Assembly (NCBI GenBank): GCA_004294095.1
Contig: RDZR01000044.1
Coordinates: forward strand, 1 to 47,105
Reading direction: 5' to 3'
Origin: Verrucomicrobiota bacterium
Lineage (GTDB): Bacteria; Verrucomicrobiota; Verrucomicrobiia; Verrucomicrobiales; Akkermansiaceae
Length of the DNA stretch: 47,105 bases
Shown here: piece after piece, positions 1-7,154 of the stretch
Layout: the number at the start of each line of letters is the position of its first letter
How positions within the stretch are numbered: position 1 is the stretch's first letter
The notes under the pieces: model-generated
Seen by the model: the letters and a program-made list of their open reading frames with translations, nothing else
What the model was told of the DNA's origin: nothing
The model's database searches: none
Program-made: the position numbers and the translations under genes

Positions 1-120
1 CATTTGAGAATAGCGTTCAGCCGTGGCCAATGCCTGCTGCTGAGTGACCCCACTGGTGCCGCATGAGAGCAGGCTGGCCGGTGCTAGGATGGCCAACCAA
101 TGGTAAAGTCGAAAAATCAT
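1..120 (-). CDS. Lipoprotein N-terminus, partial
   Basis: An open frame of 40 codons starts with ATG at 120 and runs off the left edge of the window. The N-terminus has a basic start (MIFRLYHW), a hydrophobic stretch and the lipobox-like LLSC at residues 18-21 (Cys20), followed by GTSGV, so I infer export and lipid anchoring. The rest of the protein is outside the window and its function cannot be told. Upstream on the coding strand there is no good ribosome binding site, but the hexamer TATAAT ends only four bases before the ATG. That would place the transcription start almost at the start codon (a leaderless mRNA) if the hexamer is a real -10 box. The reading as a lipoprotein start is fairly secure; everything beyond that is open. 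Confidence 0.6.
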   Translation of the reverse strand, partial: MIFRLYHWLAILAPASLLSCGTSGVTQQQALATAERYSQM

Positions 121-590
121 GCATATTATATGTCAGAACCTAAAAGCTCTTCCCCACCGTAATCGAAGTCATAAAGATCATGTGCGGTTCCAAATATTTT
201 TGCATAGGAATTTGATGTGCTTGCTAATCTTCAATGATATCAGTTCGTCCAACGTTTATGGCATTGCCATCACCTAAAGAAGTTGGGCCGGGCAAGGCAC
301 CGGCGGCTGGAGACCGATAAGGGAGCTGTCATTGCTCTACGCAACAATGGAAGATCGTATGACGTGTGCAACTCTTTGTATGGTGTTAGCACAATAGTCT
401 GGCAACATCGAAATGGAGCTTGGTGCCAAAGATTTTTTTTGGTGAAGGGGTTTGAAACTCCTTTTACCAATGCTCTGGAAAAATTCTTGCCATTGAAAAG
501 GGTTTTAAACCCCTTCTCCATAGAGCAGTTGCTGAAGCGTATCGCGAGACGATAAAGCAAACTGGGGCACTATCGCTGACAAGCACGGAT
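121..590. other. Gene-poor intergenic stretch
   Basis: About 470 bases between the lipoprotein start and the CPBP protease. Opposed open frames of 90-96 codons overlap each other here, but neither resembles a known protein and part of their apparent repetition comes from the inverted repeat at 441-519. Apart from that repeat I see nothing I can name. Confidence 0.5.
441..519. repeat. Paired imperfect palindromes, BIME/MITE-like
   Basis: The arm at 441-472 (begins GGTGAAGGGGTTTGAAACTC) and the arm at 491-519 (begins CATTGAAAAGGGTTTTAAAC) are inverted copies of each other, separated by an 18-base spacer. Each arm is also an imperfect palindrome by itself (GGTGAAGGGGTTT against AAACTCCTTTTACC, with G-T pairs). 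Two such units head to head is the layout of REP doublets (BIMEs) or of a small MITE. No second copy was seen in the window. Confidence 0.55.
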
Positions 591-1544
591 ATGTCCCTTT
601 GCCATTGGCGGAGCATTGAGAATTCATCGATTATGATTGGCGCATTTACAATGGCGGCTCACGTTGCTGGAGTTCTTCGGTCCATGCCTGATCTCACTCA
701 AATTGTTATTTCAAGTGGATTTATATTATCCATCGCCATCGCGCTGATTGGTTTTTTGTGGCTCCGTAAGCGCTCGCCAATCGCGGATGAAGGAGAACCA
801 CCGCCACCGATGGCAAGTTGGGGGAAAGTCGCGATCGATATCTATCGGCCGTTAGATTTTGCCGGCGTGGCTTTGATCTGGTTGATTTTTTTGGGGTTAA
901 TTGTGTTAGGCTGGAGGATGGGTTCATCAGAAGAGCTGGTTTTAACAGTGGACTCGTTGCTCACCTCGATGATCATGCAAGTGATGCTCGCTGGCATCGC
1001 CATCGTGTGGATTTCACCTCGAATGGGACTTTCCGATTGGTTGGGCTTACGCTGGGAAAATTGGAAGTGGATCATGCTCATCGCGCCTGCGTGCGTGGTC
1101 GCGATGATGCTCTGCATGGCGCTGCTTTATGTCTCGGGAGTGACTCCGTGGATCCAATCTCTCGGGGTCGATCCGGTCCAGGATACGGTGAAATTGCTGC
1201 AAGAGACAGAAGACGTTCGATTGCTAGTGATGATGGGATTTCTCGCGGTGATCGTGGCGCCAATTTGTGAGGAAATTGTTTTCCGTGGTTTTATTTATCC
1301 CGTGGCAAAGTCCGCCTGCGGCTGGCCAGTGGCGATGCTCTGCTCGGGACTTTTTTTCGCCTGTGCACATTCCAGCGTGGTCACGCTGCTGCCGCTGTGG
1401 ATCTTTGGCTGCTTGCTTGCGTGGCTTTATGAAAAAACCGGATCGATCTGGGCACCCATCGCCACTCACGCTTGCTTGAATGCAACGACGGTTGTGGTCC
1501 AACTCGCTGCGCGTTATTTTAACATCCCCATCGATCCCCCATGA
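591..1544 (+). CDS. CPBP family intramembrane metalloprotease
   Basis: A polytopic membrane protein of up to 317 residues with the CPBP (CAAX protease/Abi) motifs. EEIVFRG supplies the EExxxR motif, FFACAHSS the second motif with its histidine, and HACLNA the third conserved histidine region. In this family these residues form the active site of an intramembrane glutamic or metal-dependent protease; bacterial members act in protein processing or bacteriocin immunity, and the substrate here is unknown. Several hydrophobic segments precede and surround the motifs. The start is uncertain: ATG codons at 591, 633, 651 and 684 are all in frame, and none has a convincing ribosome binding site. The stop overlaps the thiL start in an ATGA, so the two genes are probably co-transcribed and translationally coupled. 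Confidence 0.85.
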   Translation: MSLCHWRSIENSSIMIGAFTMAAHVAGVLRSMPDLTQIVISSGFILSIAIALIGFLWLRKRSPIADEGEPPPPMASWGKVAIDIYRPLDFAGVALIWLIFLGLIVLGWRMGSSEELVLTVDSLLTSMIMQVMLAGIAIVWISPRMGLSDWLGLRWENWKWIMLIAPACVVAMMLCMALLYVSGVTPWIQSLGVDPVQDTVKLLQETEDVRLLVMMGFLAVIVAPICEEIVFRGFIYPVAKSACGWPVAMLCSGLFFACAHSSVVTLLPLWIFGCLLAWLYEKTGSIWAPIATHACLNATTVVVQLAARYFNIPIDPP

Positions 1545-2443
1545 AACTCCTCTCGGATGTTGGCGAAGATGCATTGATCGCCGCGCTGATTGCGCATATG
1601 CCGCAGTTTGATGCAAAATCGGCGCAACCAAGCGATGATTGTGCGGTGCTTTCTCAGGCTGATTTTTATCTAACAGATTTATTATTGAAGACCGATGCCA
1701 TGATCGAGGGCATTCATTTCACTCAGGAAATGTCAGCACGCGCGATCGGCTGGAAAGCGATTGCACGGGTCTCTTCTGATTTTGCCGCGATGGGTGGGCA
1801 GCCTCACAGTTTCATGGTAACGGTCGCTTTGCCTGCCAGCACATCGCTCGCATGGATCGAAGAAGTTTATCAAGGAATGGCGGATTGCATGCATGCCTTT
1901 GGTGGCAAACTGGTGGGCGGGGAAACATCGCGCATGCCGTTGGGTGCGCCCTGCGTTTTTTCCATTTCTGCGCTCGGCACGGTGCCCAAAAATCGAGCGA
2001 TGCTGCGCAGCACCGCCAAGCCGGGTGATGTGATTTTTGTGACTGGTAAATTAGGTGGCTCATTCGCTGGCAAGCATCTGAGTTTTTCCCCGCGTATCGA
2101 GCATGGCCGATGGTTGCTCGATCATTTTCGCGTGACGGCGATGATGGATCTATCAGATGGCATCGCCAAAGACTTGCCGCGCATGGCACAAGCATCTGAT
2201 TGTGGATTTCAACTCGATCTAACAGCTATTCCGTTCACGACGGGTTGTGGGCTCAATGAAGCGTTGCATGATGGGGAAGATTACGAATTGCTGCTGGCAG
2301 TCGCTCCGAGTGATGCAGGCAATCTGTTAGAAGTGTGGGGTGTCCGTTTTCCTGAATTACCGCTCACCCGCATCGGGCATTTTGTCAAAGCTGGCAGCGG
2401 CGATGTGCTGAGCGGTGGCTGGGATCATTTTCCAGCTGTTTGA
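1541..2443 (+). CDS. thiL: Thiamine-monophosphate kinase ThiL
   Basis: A 300-residue ThiL that phosphorylates thiamine monophosphate to thiamine diphosphate in the cytoplasm, the last step of cofactor synthesis. Family motifs are visible in order: GEDA near the N-terminus, DDCAV, TDAMIEGIHF, the SDFAAMGG metal/ATP region, GGETSR, MDLSDG and DGEDYELLLAV. These are the acidic clusters that bind magnesium and ATP in the AIR-synthase/ThiL fold. The ATG overlaps the stop of the CPBP protease by four bases, pointing to translational coupling. The length is slightly below the usual 310-340, but all core motifs are present. No TPP riboswitch is seen upstream. Confidence 0.93.
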   Translation: MKLLSDVGEDALIAALIAHMPQFDAKSAQPSDDCAVLSQADFYLTDLLLKTDAMIEGIHFTQEMSARAIGWKAIARVSSDFAAMGGQPHSFMVTVALPASTSLAWIEEVYQGMADCMHAFGGKLVGGETSRMPLGAPCVFSISALGTVPKNRAMLRSTAKPGDVIFVTGKLGGSFAGKHLSFSPRIEHGRWLLDHFRVTAMMDLSDGIAKDLPRMAQASDCGFQLDLTAIPFTTGCGLNEALHDGEDYELLLAVAPSDAGNLLEVWGVRFPELPLTRIGHFVKAGSGDVLSGGWDHFPAV

Positions 2444-2522
2444 TCAAAGATTTCATCAGGCGACGATAGACTGCCCGCGAAGAGCGTTGACGAGAGCGAT
2501 ATTCCGCCATTTGATTTTCAGT

Positions 2523-2960
2523 ATGGAAATTCGATTTGTGGTTCAGAGCGATTTTGATCAATGGCAGAGCTTGTGGGATGGATATAACCAATTTTACGAG
2601 CGCACAGTGGCATCAGAAATCTCGAAACTAACGTGGTCTCGTTTTTTTGATGCCAACGAGCCGGTCTTCGCAATGGTCGCGGAAAAAGAGGGGCAGATTC
2701 TTGGCATGGTTCACTATTTGTTCCATCGCAGCACTTCGTTGATCGAGCAAACTTGCTACCTGCAAGACTTGTTTACGGTTGAGTCTGCTAGAGGCCAAGG
2801 AATCGGACGGGCCCTGATTGAAGCTGTCTATCATCAAGCAAAGGCTGCTAGCGCAGCACGCGTTTATTGGATCACTCATGAGACGAATCAAACTGCAATG
2901 AGGCTTTACAATCAGGTTGCAGAAAATACTGGCTTCGTCGTTTATCGCAAACAAATCTGA
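2523..2960 (+). CDS. GNAT family N-acetyltransferase
   Basis: About 145 residues starting MEIRFVVQSDFDQW. The frame is open further upstream, but the GNAT fold begins at this methionine, so I chose it. The acetyl-CoA binding motif A is seen as LFTVESARGQGIGRALIEAV, with the RGQGIGRAL pyrophosphate-binding loop, and the C-terminal part (YWITHETNQTAMRLYNQVAENTGF) matches motif B of small-molecule GNATs. The protein should transfer an acetyl group from acetyl-CoA to an amine; the acceptor cannot be told. It lies about 80 bases behind thiL on the same strand and may share its transcript. Confidence 0.85.
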   Translation: MEIRFVVQSDFDQWQSLWDGYNQFYERTVASEISKLTWSRFFDANEPVFAMVAEKEGQILGMVHYLFHRSTSLIEQTCYLQDLFTVESARGQGIGRALIEAVYHQAKAASAARVYWITHETNQTAMRLYNQVAENTGFVVYRKQI

Positions 2961-3017
2961 GCGTGCAGGATAGGCCGCTTGAGTTGGCCGTCATTTGCGG
3001 TGCTCGTGTGAGCTACC

Positions 3018-3037
3018 AAAAAACTCCATGAATGGAG
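3018..3037 (-). terminator. Intrinsic terminator fused to the tRNA-Gly 3' end
   Basis: Read on the minus strand, CTCCA-TTCA-TGGAG forms a five-base-pair stem followed by six T. The 5' arm is the last base of the tRNA acceptor stem, the discriminator and the encoded CCA, so the terminator hairpin and the mature tRNA end share the same bases. Confidence 0.6.
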
Positions 3038-3107
3038 CGGGCGATGAGATTCGAACTCACGACATCCACCTTGGCAAGGTGGCGCTCTACCACTGAGCTA
3101 CGCCCGC
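3033..3107 (-). tRNA. tRNA-Gly (anticodon GCC), CCA encoded
   Basis: The reverse strand folds as a full cloverleaf. The acceptor stem GCGGGCG pairs with CGCCCGC, the D-arm is GCTC..GAGC, the anticodon stem/loop is CCACC-TTGCCAA-GGTGG with anticodon GCC, and the T-arm holds GTTCGAATC. The discriminator is T (U in the RNA) and the gene itself encodes CCA (3033-3035). It reads GGC codons, and wobble would extend this to GGU. Confidence 0.95.
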
Positions 3108-3126
3108 AATGAAATTGCGTGGGGGC

Positions 3127-3154
3127 TTTCTACACCGGTAGAGCTTCTCGACAA
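3127..3154 (-). promoter_or_regulatory. Probable sigma-70 promoter of tRNA-Gly
   Basis: On the minus strand TTGTCG (3154-3149) and TAGAAA (3132-3127) are separated by 16 bases, followed by a GC-rich discriminator (GCCCCC) just before the tRNA. Each hexamer matches four of six consensus positions. A GC-rich discriminator is typical of stable-RNA promoters. Confidence 0.4.
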
Positions 3155-3215
3155 GCGAAAATTTAGAAATTTTCATTCTCATTGCCAAATCATCGCGCTT
3201 TGCTGTGCCTGCACC

Positions 3216-4004
3216 ATGTCCAACCAACTCGCGCAAATCATCGCCACCAAACAGTTAGAAGTCGATGCACTGATGCCGCGTGCGCAGTTGTTGCGCGCGG
3301 CGGCCTTGCAGAGAAATGATTTTGCGGGATTTCGTTCTGCATTGGACCGTGGGCCATCCCAACTAGGCGTGATTGCCGAGGTGAAAAAAGCATCTCCATC
3401 CGTCGGCCTGATTGATCCTAATTTTGACGCGGTGCGGCAAGCACAACGCTACATGGACGGTGGAGCGTGTTGTTTGTCCATTCTAACAGATCAGAAGTAT
3501 TTTCAAGGCTCGCTTTCGGATTTAGCGCAAATTTCAAAGGTGTCCTCAGTGCCGTTGCTGAGGAAAGACTTCATGATTCATGAAATCCAGATTCACGAGG
3601 CCGTCGTTTCCGGCGCGGATGCGATCCTGTTGATCGTCGCGGCACTGACCGATGATCAATTGCGCCGATTGTATGATGAGGCGCGCGCATTGATGTTAGA
3701 TGTGTTAGTCGAGGTGCATGATTTGCCAGAAATGGAGCGGGCGTTGCTGTTAGGGGCAGATTTGATCGGAATCAATAATCGCAATTTGAAAACATTTGAA
3801 GTCGATCTGGCAGTGACGGAACAACTGGCTGAAGAAGTGCCCGATGAGGTGCTGCTTGTTTCAGAAAGTGGGATTAAATCCACTGCCGATGCGCAACGTG
3901 TGTTAGAAGCTGGTGCCAATGCGGTGTTGATTGGCGAGGCATTCATGCGTGCTCACGATCCATCGCGCGAGATTGAAGCTTATATGGCTCTTACCTTAAA
4001 CTAA
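3216..4004 (+). CDS. trpC: Indole-3-glycerol-phosphate synthase
   Basis: A 262-residue TIM-barrel enzyme of tryptophan synthesis that closes the indole ring from carboxyphenylamino-deoxyribulose phosphate. Family signatures are clear: VIAEVKKASPS (catalytic lysine and substrate loop), LSILTDQKYFQG, PLLRKDFMI, ADAILLIVAAL, LVEVHD, IGINNRNLKTFEVD, LVSESGI and the phosphate-binding NAVLIGEAFM. The length is that of a stand-alone TrpC, not a TrpC-TrpF fusion. No other trp gene is next to it, so the pathway is scattered in this genome. The stop codon lies inside CTAACAGTTAG (4001-4011), which also contains the stop codon of the convergent peptidase gene. Confidence 0.95.
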   Translation: MSNQLAQIIATKQLEVDALMPRAQLLRAAALQRNDFAGFRSALDRGPSQLGVIAEVKKASPSVGLIDPNFDAVRQAQRYMDGGACCLSILTDQKYFQGSLSDLAQISKVSSVPLLRKDFMIHEIQIHEAVVSGADAILLIVAALTDDQLRRLYDEARALMLDVLVEVHDLPEMERALLLGADLIGINNRNLKTFEVDLAVTEQLAEEVPDEVLLVSESGIKSTADAQRVLEAGANAVLIGEAFMRAHDPSREIEAYMALTLN

Positions 4005-4011
4005 CAGTTAG
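4001..4011. repeat. Near-palindrome CTAACAGTTAG at two convergent stops
   Basis: Eleven bases, perfect except for the centre, made of two facing halves of the frequent TCTAACA/TGTTAGA word. It contains the TAA of trpC on the plus strand and the TAA of the M16 peptidase on the minus strand. Confidence 0.6.
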
Positions 4012-5240
4012 GGTCCAATTTCCGCCATCGCTGGTTTTTTACCTTTGAATATAAGCGCGGCGGCTTGCTGGACATCACGGCTGGTGACGGCGAGCACTTG
4101 TTCACGCCAATGGCTCACATCTGGAATGATCTGGTAGTTCAAAATTCCTTCGCCGACCCATGAGGCATGGCAACTGGTGGATTCAAATGCTAATTTGCTT
4201 TGCGTGATCGTGAGGCGTTGTGAGCGGATCAGTTCCTCCTCAGTGGGGCCATGAGCGACGAGTTGTTCAATGTGGTGAAAAATGCATGCGAGTGCTTCCT
4301 CGCGTGATTCAGGATCGAGACCTGCGCTGATTTCAAACGAGCCGGTGTCTGCGAAAAAACTCACATCACTCTGAATTTGATAACAAAGGCCACGTTCTTC
4401 ACGAAGATCGTTAAACAAGCGTGAGCTGGCACTTCCTGCAAGCAAAGTGCTCAGTAGGCGGATTGCATGACGAGTCTCTGAGTGATGTCCGGGCGTGTGC
4501 CAAGCGAGAGCGAGATGCAATTGATCGGTCTCGCGCACTTCGCGAGATTCTAACGGATCGATCGTCATATCAACCATAGCCGGCGGATTGGGCACGGCGT
4601 AAAAATGTGGTGGGAGATGAGGCGCTAAGAGGGCTTTGACATCATCAAATGCATGGGGCCCTGCGATGGCGATGACGACATCATCGCGGAAATGATGGGA
4701 ATCCCGAAACGCGCACAACACGCTGCGATCAATGCGTGCGATCGATTCATGCGTGCCTGTGATCGGATTGCCCAACGGATGCTGCGGCCAGAGTGCTGAA
4801 GAAATCATGTCTTCAATCGCATCGCTGGCAGACTCCCGATAGAGCGTGATTTCTTCACCGATGACATCGCATTCTAACGGAATTTCAGACTCCGGAAAAA
4901 TCGCATGCCAGACCATATCGCAGAGCACATCGAGGATCACGGGCAATGCATCTGCATCGCCACTCGCTTCGTAAACCGTATGTGATTCGCTGGTGCAGGC
5001 GTTGATCTGGCCGCCTATCGCTTCAATCTCGGTATTAAGATCGCGGCTGCTGCGGCGGCTAGTGCCTTTGAAAACCATATGTTCCACAAAATGGGCCAGC
5101 CCGTTGACTGCGTGCGGCTCATCGCGGCTGCCTGCTGGAATATAAATCGATACGGCAGTGCATTCTGAGTGGGGCAGGGTGGCGACGGCCAATGTCGAGC
5201 CCTGCGGCAGCTTCTCGGCATGATAGATGGTTGGCTTCAT
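4008..5240 (-). CDS. M16 family zinc metallopeptidase
   Basis: A 410-residue member of the insulinase/pitrilysin superfamily, close to the bacterial processing-peptidase subgroup (M16B). The inverted zinc motif HxxEH is at residues 50-54 (GLAHFVEHMVFKGT), and the third ligand is a glutamate around 129-130 (VIGEEI). The C-terminal half keeps the RLFNDLREERGLCYQI motif that carries the substrate-binding Arg/Tyr pair. No signal peptide is seen, so it should be cytoplasmic, degrading or processing peptides. Its start overlaps the ispD stop in an ATGA, so the two are co-translated. The gene converges on trpC with only three bases between the stop codons. Confidence 0.9.
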   Translation of the reverse strand: MKPTIYHAEKLPQGSTLAVATLPHSECTAVSIYIPAGSRDEPHAVNGLAHFVEHMVFKGTSRRSSRDLNTEIEAIGGQINACTSESHTVYEASGDADALPVILDVLCDMVWHAIFPESEIPLECDVIGEEITLYRESASDAIEDMISSALWPQHPLGNPITGTHESIARIDRSVLCAFRDSHHFRDDVVIAIAGPHAFDDVKALLAPHLPPHFYAVPNPPAMVDMTIDPLESREVRETDQLHLALAWHTPGHHSETRHAIRLLSTLLAGSASSRLFNDLREERGLCYQIQSDVSFFADTGSFEISAGLDPESREEALACIFHHIEQLVAHGPTEEELIRSQRLTITQSKLAFESTSCHASWVGEGILNYQIIPDVSHWREQVLAVTSRDVQQAAALIFKGKKPAMAEIGP

Positions 5241-5905
5241 GATTGAAGAGACGCAACGAGTGCCTTGGCCATGGCGAGATCACTCGGTGAGGTGATTTTG
5301 ATGTTAGGAAAAGTTGATTCTAACAATTTTGTCGGGAAATTAGCAAGCTGCATCGCGGAAACTTCATCGGTGATGATGTGCTGCTCATCTGCAACTAACT
5401 GATAGGCTTGGCGCAAATTTTCCGTGAGGGCGATCTGCGGTGTTTCCATCGCCCATACGCCATCGCGGTCGATCGATTCTCTAACAAAACTGGCATTGTC
5501 TGCACGCTTGAGTGTGGCGGTAATGCGGCTTGCGAGCGCGGCTGCTCCGGTGGCCATGGCTTGGTTGAAGCAGCGTTGAATATCATTTGGTTGAATGAGT
5601 GGCCGTGCGCCATCGTGCACGGCAGCCCATGTGCCTCGTGCGAGGTTCAAGCCACAAGCCACCGATTCCTGCCGTGTCGCGCCACCGTCCACTCGGCGTA
5701 GCAATTCGTGTTCTGAGAGCGATCCAAGTGCTTGCCATAGACGTTCGGGACAAGCGACGATAATTTCTAACACATCTGGTAGGCTGAGAAATGCTTCGAT
5801 TGACCAAGCAAGCACCATTTTACCAGCAAGTGGCTCGGATAATTTATCAAAGCCCATGCGCTGGCTAGTTCCAGCGGCGACGATGATGACGGATAGAGCG
5901 GCCAT
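5237..5905 (-). CDS. ispD: 2-C-methyl-D-erythritol 4-phosphate cytidylyltransferase
   Basis: About 222 residues from the start MAALSVIIVAAGTSQRMG. Twelve upstream codons are open but precede the nucleotide-binding loop that normally opens the protein, so I used the internal methionine. The enzyme joins CTP and methylerythritol phosphate in the non-mevalonate isoprenoid pathway. Seen are the CTP-binding AAGTSQRMG with FDKLSEPLAGK, the VDGGATRQESVACGL segment, VHDGARPLI and TPQ. The C-terminal DEVSAMQ and NIKITSPSDLAMA match the family closely. It is translationally coupled to the peptidase gene that follows. The usual partner ispF is not adjacent. Confidence 0.95.
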   Translation of the reverse strand: MAALSVIIVAAGTSQRMGFDKLSEPLAGKMVLAWSIEAFLSLPDVLEIIVACPERLWQALGSLSEHELLRRVDGGATRQESVACGLNLARGTWAAVHDGARPLIQPNDIQRCFNQAMATGAAALASRITATLKRADNASFVRESIDRDGVWAMETPQIALTENLRQAYQLVADEQHIITDEVSAMQLANFPTKLLESTFPNIKITSPSDLAMAKALVASLQS

Positions 5906-5986
5906 GTTTTTTCTAGCGCTCAAACTGCTAGGCATCGCCAAGATTGGCCAGAATGAATTCCTGCCAAGCGTTTGTTAGATGAAAAA

Positions 5987-6901
5987 CTAAGGCACGGGCA
6001 CGTATAGCTCAGAGCCTTTCGCAAGCAGTGTATTTTCTTTTAGATCCAGTCCGTTTAGTGCGTTTAAACGTGCCACATCGGCTTTGTGGGTTCTTGCGAA
6101 GTCCATAAACGTCATATCCTTCTGAATGGTAACGGCACGAACTTTAGGTTCTGCTGGGCTGATGATTGGCTTTGGACCTTGAGTGGGAGATGGCGCTGAG
6201 GTTGCCCGATTGATCACAGGCATCGATGTCGCAATTTCTTGAATATTCAGAGGCGTTGAGGCTGTTGGTGGCGTAGGCTTGCGAAAGCCAGTTGGAGTCT
6301 CAACTGTGGTCACTCGGATCGTTTGCCCAGGGCGTAATTGGTTGGCTTTTGTCTCTGGATTGGCAGCCATCAGAGATTCGGCGCTTACATTCAATTTTTT
6401 AGCAATTTTAAGGTAAGTATCGCCTTCTTTGACGACATAACCGCTGCTTTGAGCGACCTGCTTAGGTGCTTCAGCCCGGGCAGGCGCTGGTTGAGGCTTG
6501 ACTGCGGCATGGGTGGCGGGAGTGCTCGGTAGCTTGAGTGTATCTCCCGGATGCAGCAATTTGCTGAGCTTCATACCATTTGCCTTGGCTAGTTTGGCCG
6601 AGGTTGTGTTATTTTTCCGAGCAATTTTATCCCAACTGTCACCCGGTTTAACAGTGTAAGTCGCAGCTTGGGGACTCGCCTTTGTGGCAGGCGGAGCTTG
6701 ATTCACTTGTGCGTCGTCCTGTGCAGTTTGTTTTTTTTCGAGATTTGCTAATTGTTGCTTAAGCTGGACCACTTCTGCTTCGTGCCTTGCAATTGTTGCC
6801 TTAAGTTCAGCGATTTCTGGCGCAGCATTCAGGCTGAGTGTGCTCGCGATCATGGCAATACCTGCCCATACAAATGCTGTCTTCATGAATGGAAATTCCA
6901 T
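5987..6901 (-). CDS. Secreted LysM-repeat protein
   Basis: Up to 304 residues. The N-terminus has a signal peptide (MKTAFVWAGIAMIASTLSLNAA), then a coiled-coil segment rich in E/K/Q (about residues 30-62). Two clear LysM domains follow, TYTVKPGDSWDKIARKNN at about 82-125 and GYVVKEGDTYLKIAKKLN at about 153-198, and a weaker third repeat lies at the C-terminus (about 258-304). LysM domains bind the N-acetylglucosamine backbone of peptidoglycan, so an envelope or division-related role is likely. No catalytic domain is present. Two starts are possible: the outer ATG (6901) has GAGGGG eight bases upstream, and the inner one (6886) gives a more standard signal peptide. Linkers rich in Pro, Ala and Thr separate the repeats. 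Confidence 0.85.
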   Translation of the reverse strand: MEFPFMKTAFVWAGIAMIASTLSLNAAPEIAELKATIARHEAEVVQLKQQLANLEKKQTAQDDAQVNQAPPATKASPQAATYTVKPGDSWDKIARKNNTTSAKLAKANGMKLSKLLHPGDTLKLPSTPATHAAVKPQPAPARAEAPKQVAQSSGYVVKEGDTYLKIAKKLNVSAESLMAANPETKANQLRPGQTIRVTTVETPTGFRKPTPPTASTPLNIQEIATSMPVINRATSAPSPTQGPKPIISPAEPKVRAVTIQKDMTFMDFARTHKADVARLNALNGLDLKENTLLAKGSELYVPVP

Positions 6902-7003
6902 GAAAATAACCCCTCGGGCAAGTAAAAAGTCAATTTATCTTAACTTTATCGATGCACTCGTTAGGCACGCAGAAAAAGAAATCTGATTTTACCAAAAGTG
7001 GTG

Positions 7004-7031
7004 GTGGAGCGTAGCGGATTCGAACCGCTGA
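7004..7031. repeat. Left attachment site (orphan tRNA-Ala 3' end)
   Basis: A 28-bp perfect copy of 12346-12373 that covers the T-arm and acceptor 3' side of tRNA-Ala. Read on the minus strand it ends with discriminator A and then CCA (7004-7002), so the original chromosomal tRNA-Ala gene encoded CCA. Confidence 0.9.
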
Positions 7032-7050
7032 AAGGATTCCAACCCATTGT

Positions 7051-7060
7051 TTATCAATGA
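7051..7060. repeat. Subterminal inverted repeat, left copy
   Basis: TTATCAATGA here is repeated in exact inverted orientation (TCATTGATAA) at 12328-12337. The copies lie 19 bp inside the left att repeat and 8 bp inside the right one. They are candidates for integrase or excisionase binding. Confidence 0.5.
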
Positions 7061-7112
7061 CTTCCAATGATTTCAAGGGATTTAAAACGGGAAAAACTTG
7101 CGGAAATGGCAT

Positions 7113-7137
7113 AAATAGGACACAGTTTTGCACACAG
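7113..7137. repeat. Arm-type repeat, left copy
   Basis: AAATAGGACACAGTTTTGCACACAG resembles 12280-12304 in direct orientation (same AAATAGG, CACA, TTTT and CACAC blocks). Each copy holds two short CACA-type units. The position on both sides of the element, just inside the att cores, suits integrase arm sites. Confidence 0.45.
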
Positions 7138-7154
7138 TCAGGGGTGCAAGAGAC

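Noticed and set aside
270-560. Overlapping open frames of 90-96 codons on both strands
   Set aside because: They are mirror images over the same inverted repeat, with no known domain, no ribosome binding site and no gene-like composition.
818-1270. 150-codon frame overlapping the CPBP protease
   Set aside because: Out-of-frame shadow; Arg/His/Gly-rich and without motif.
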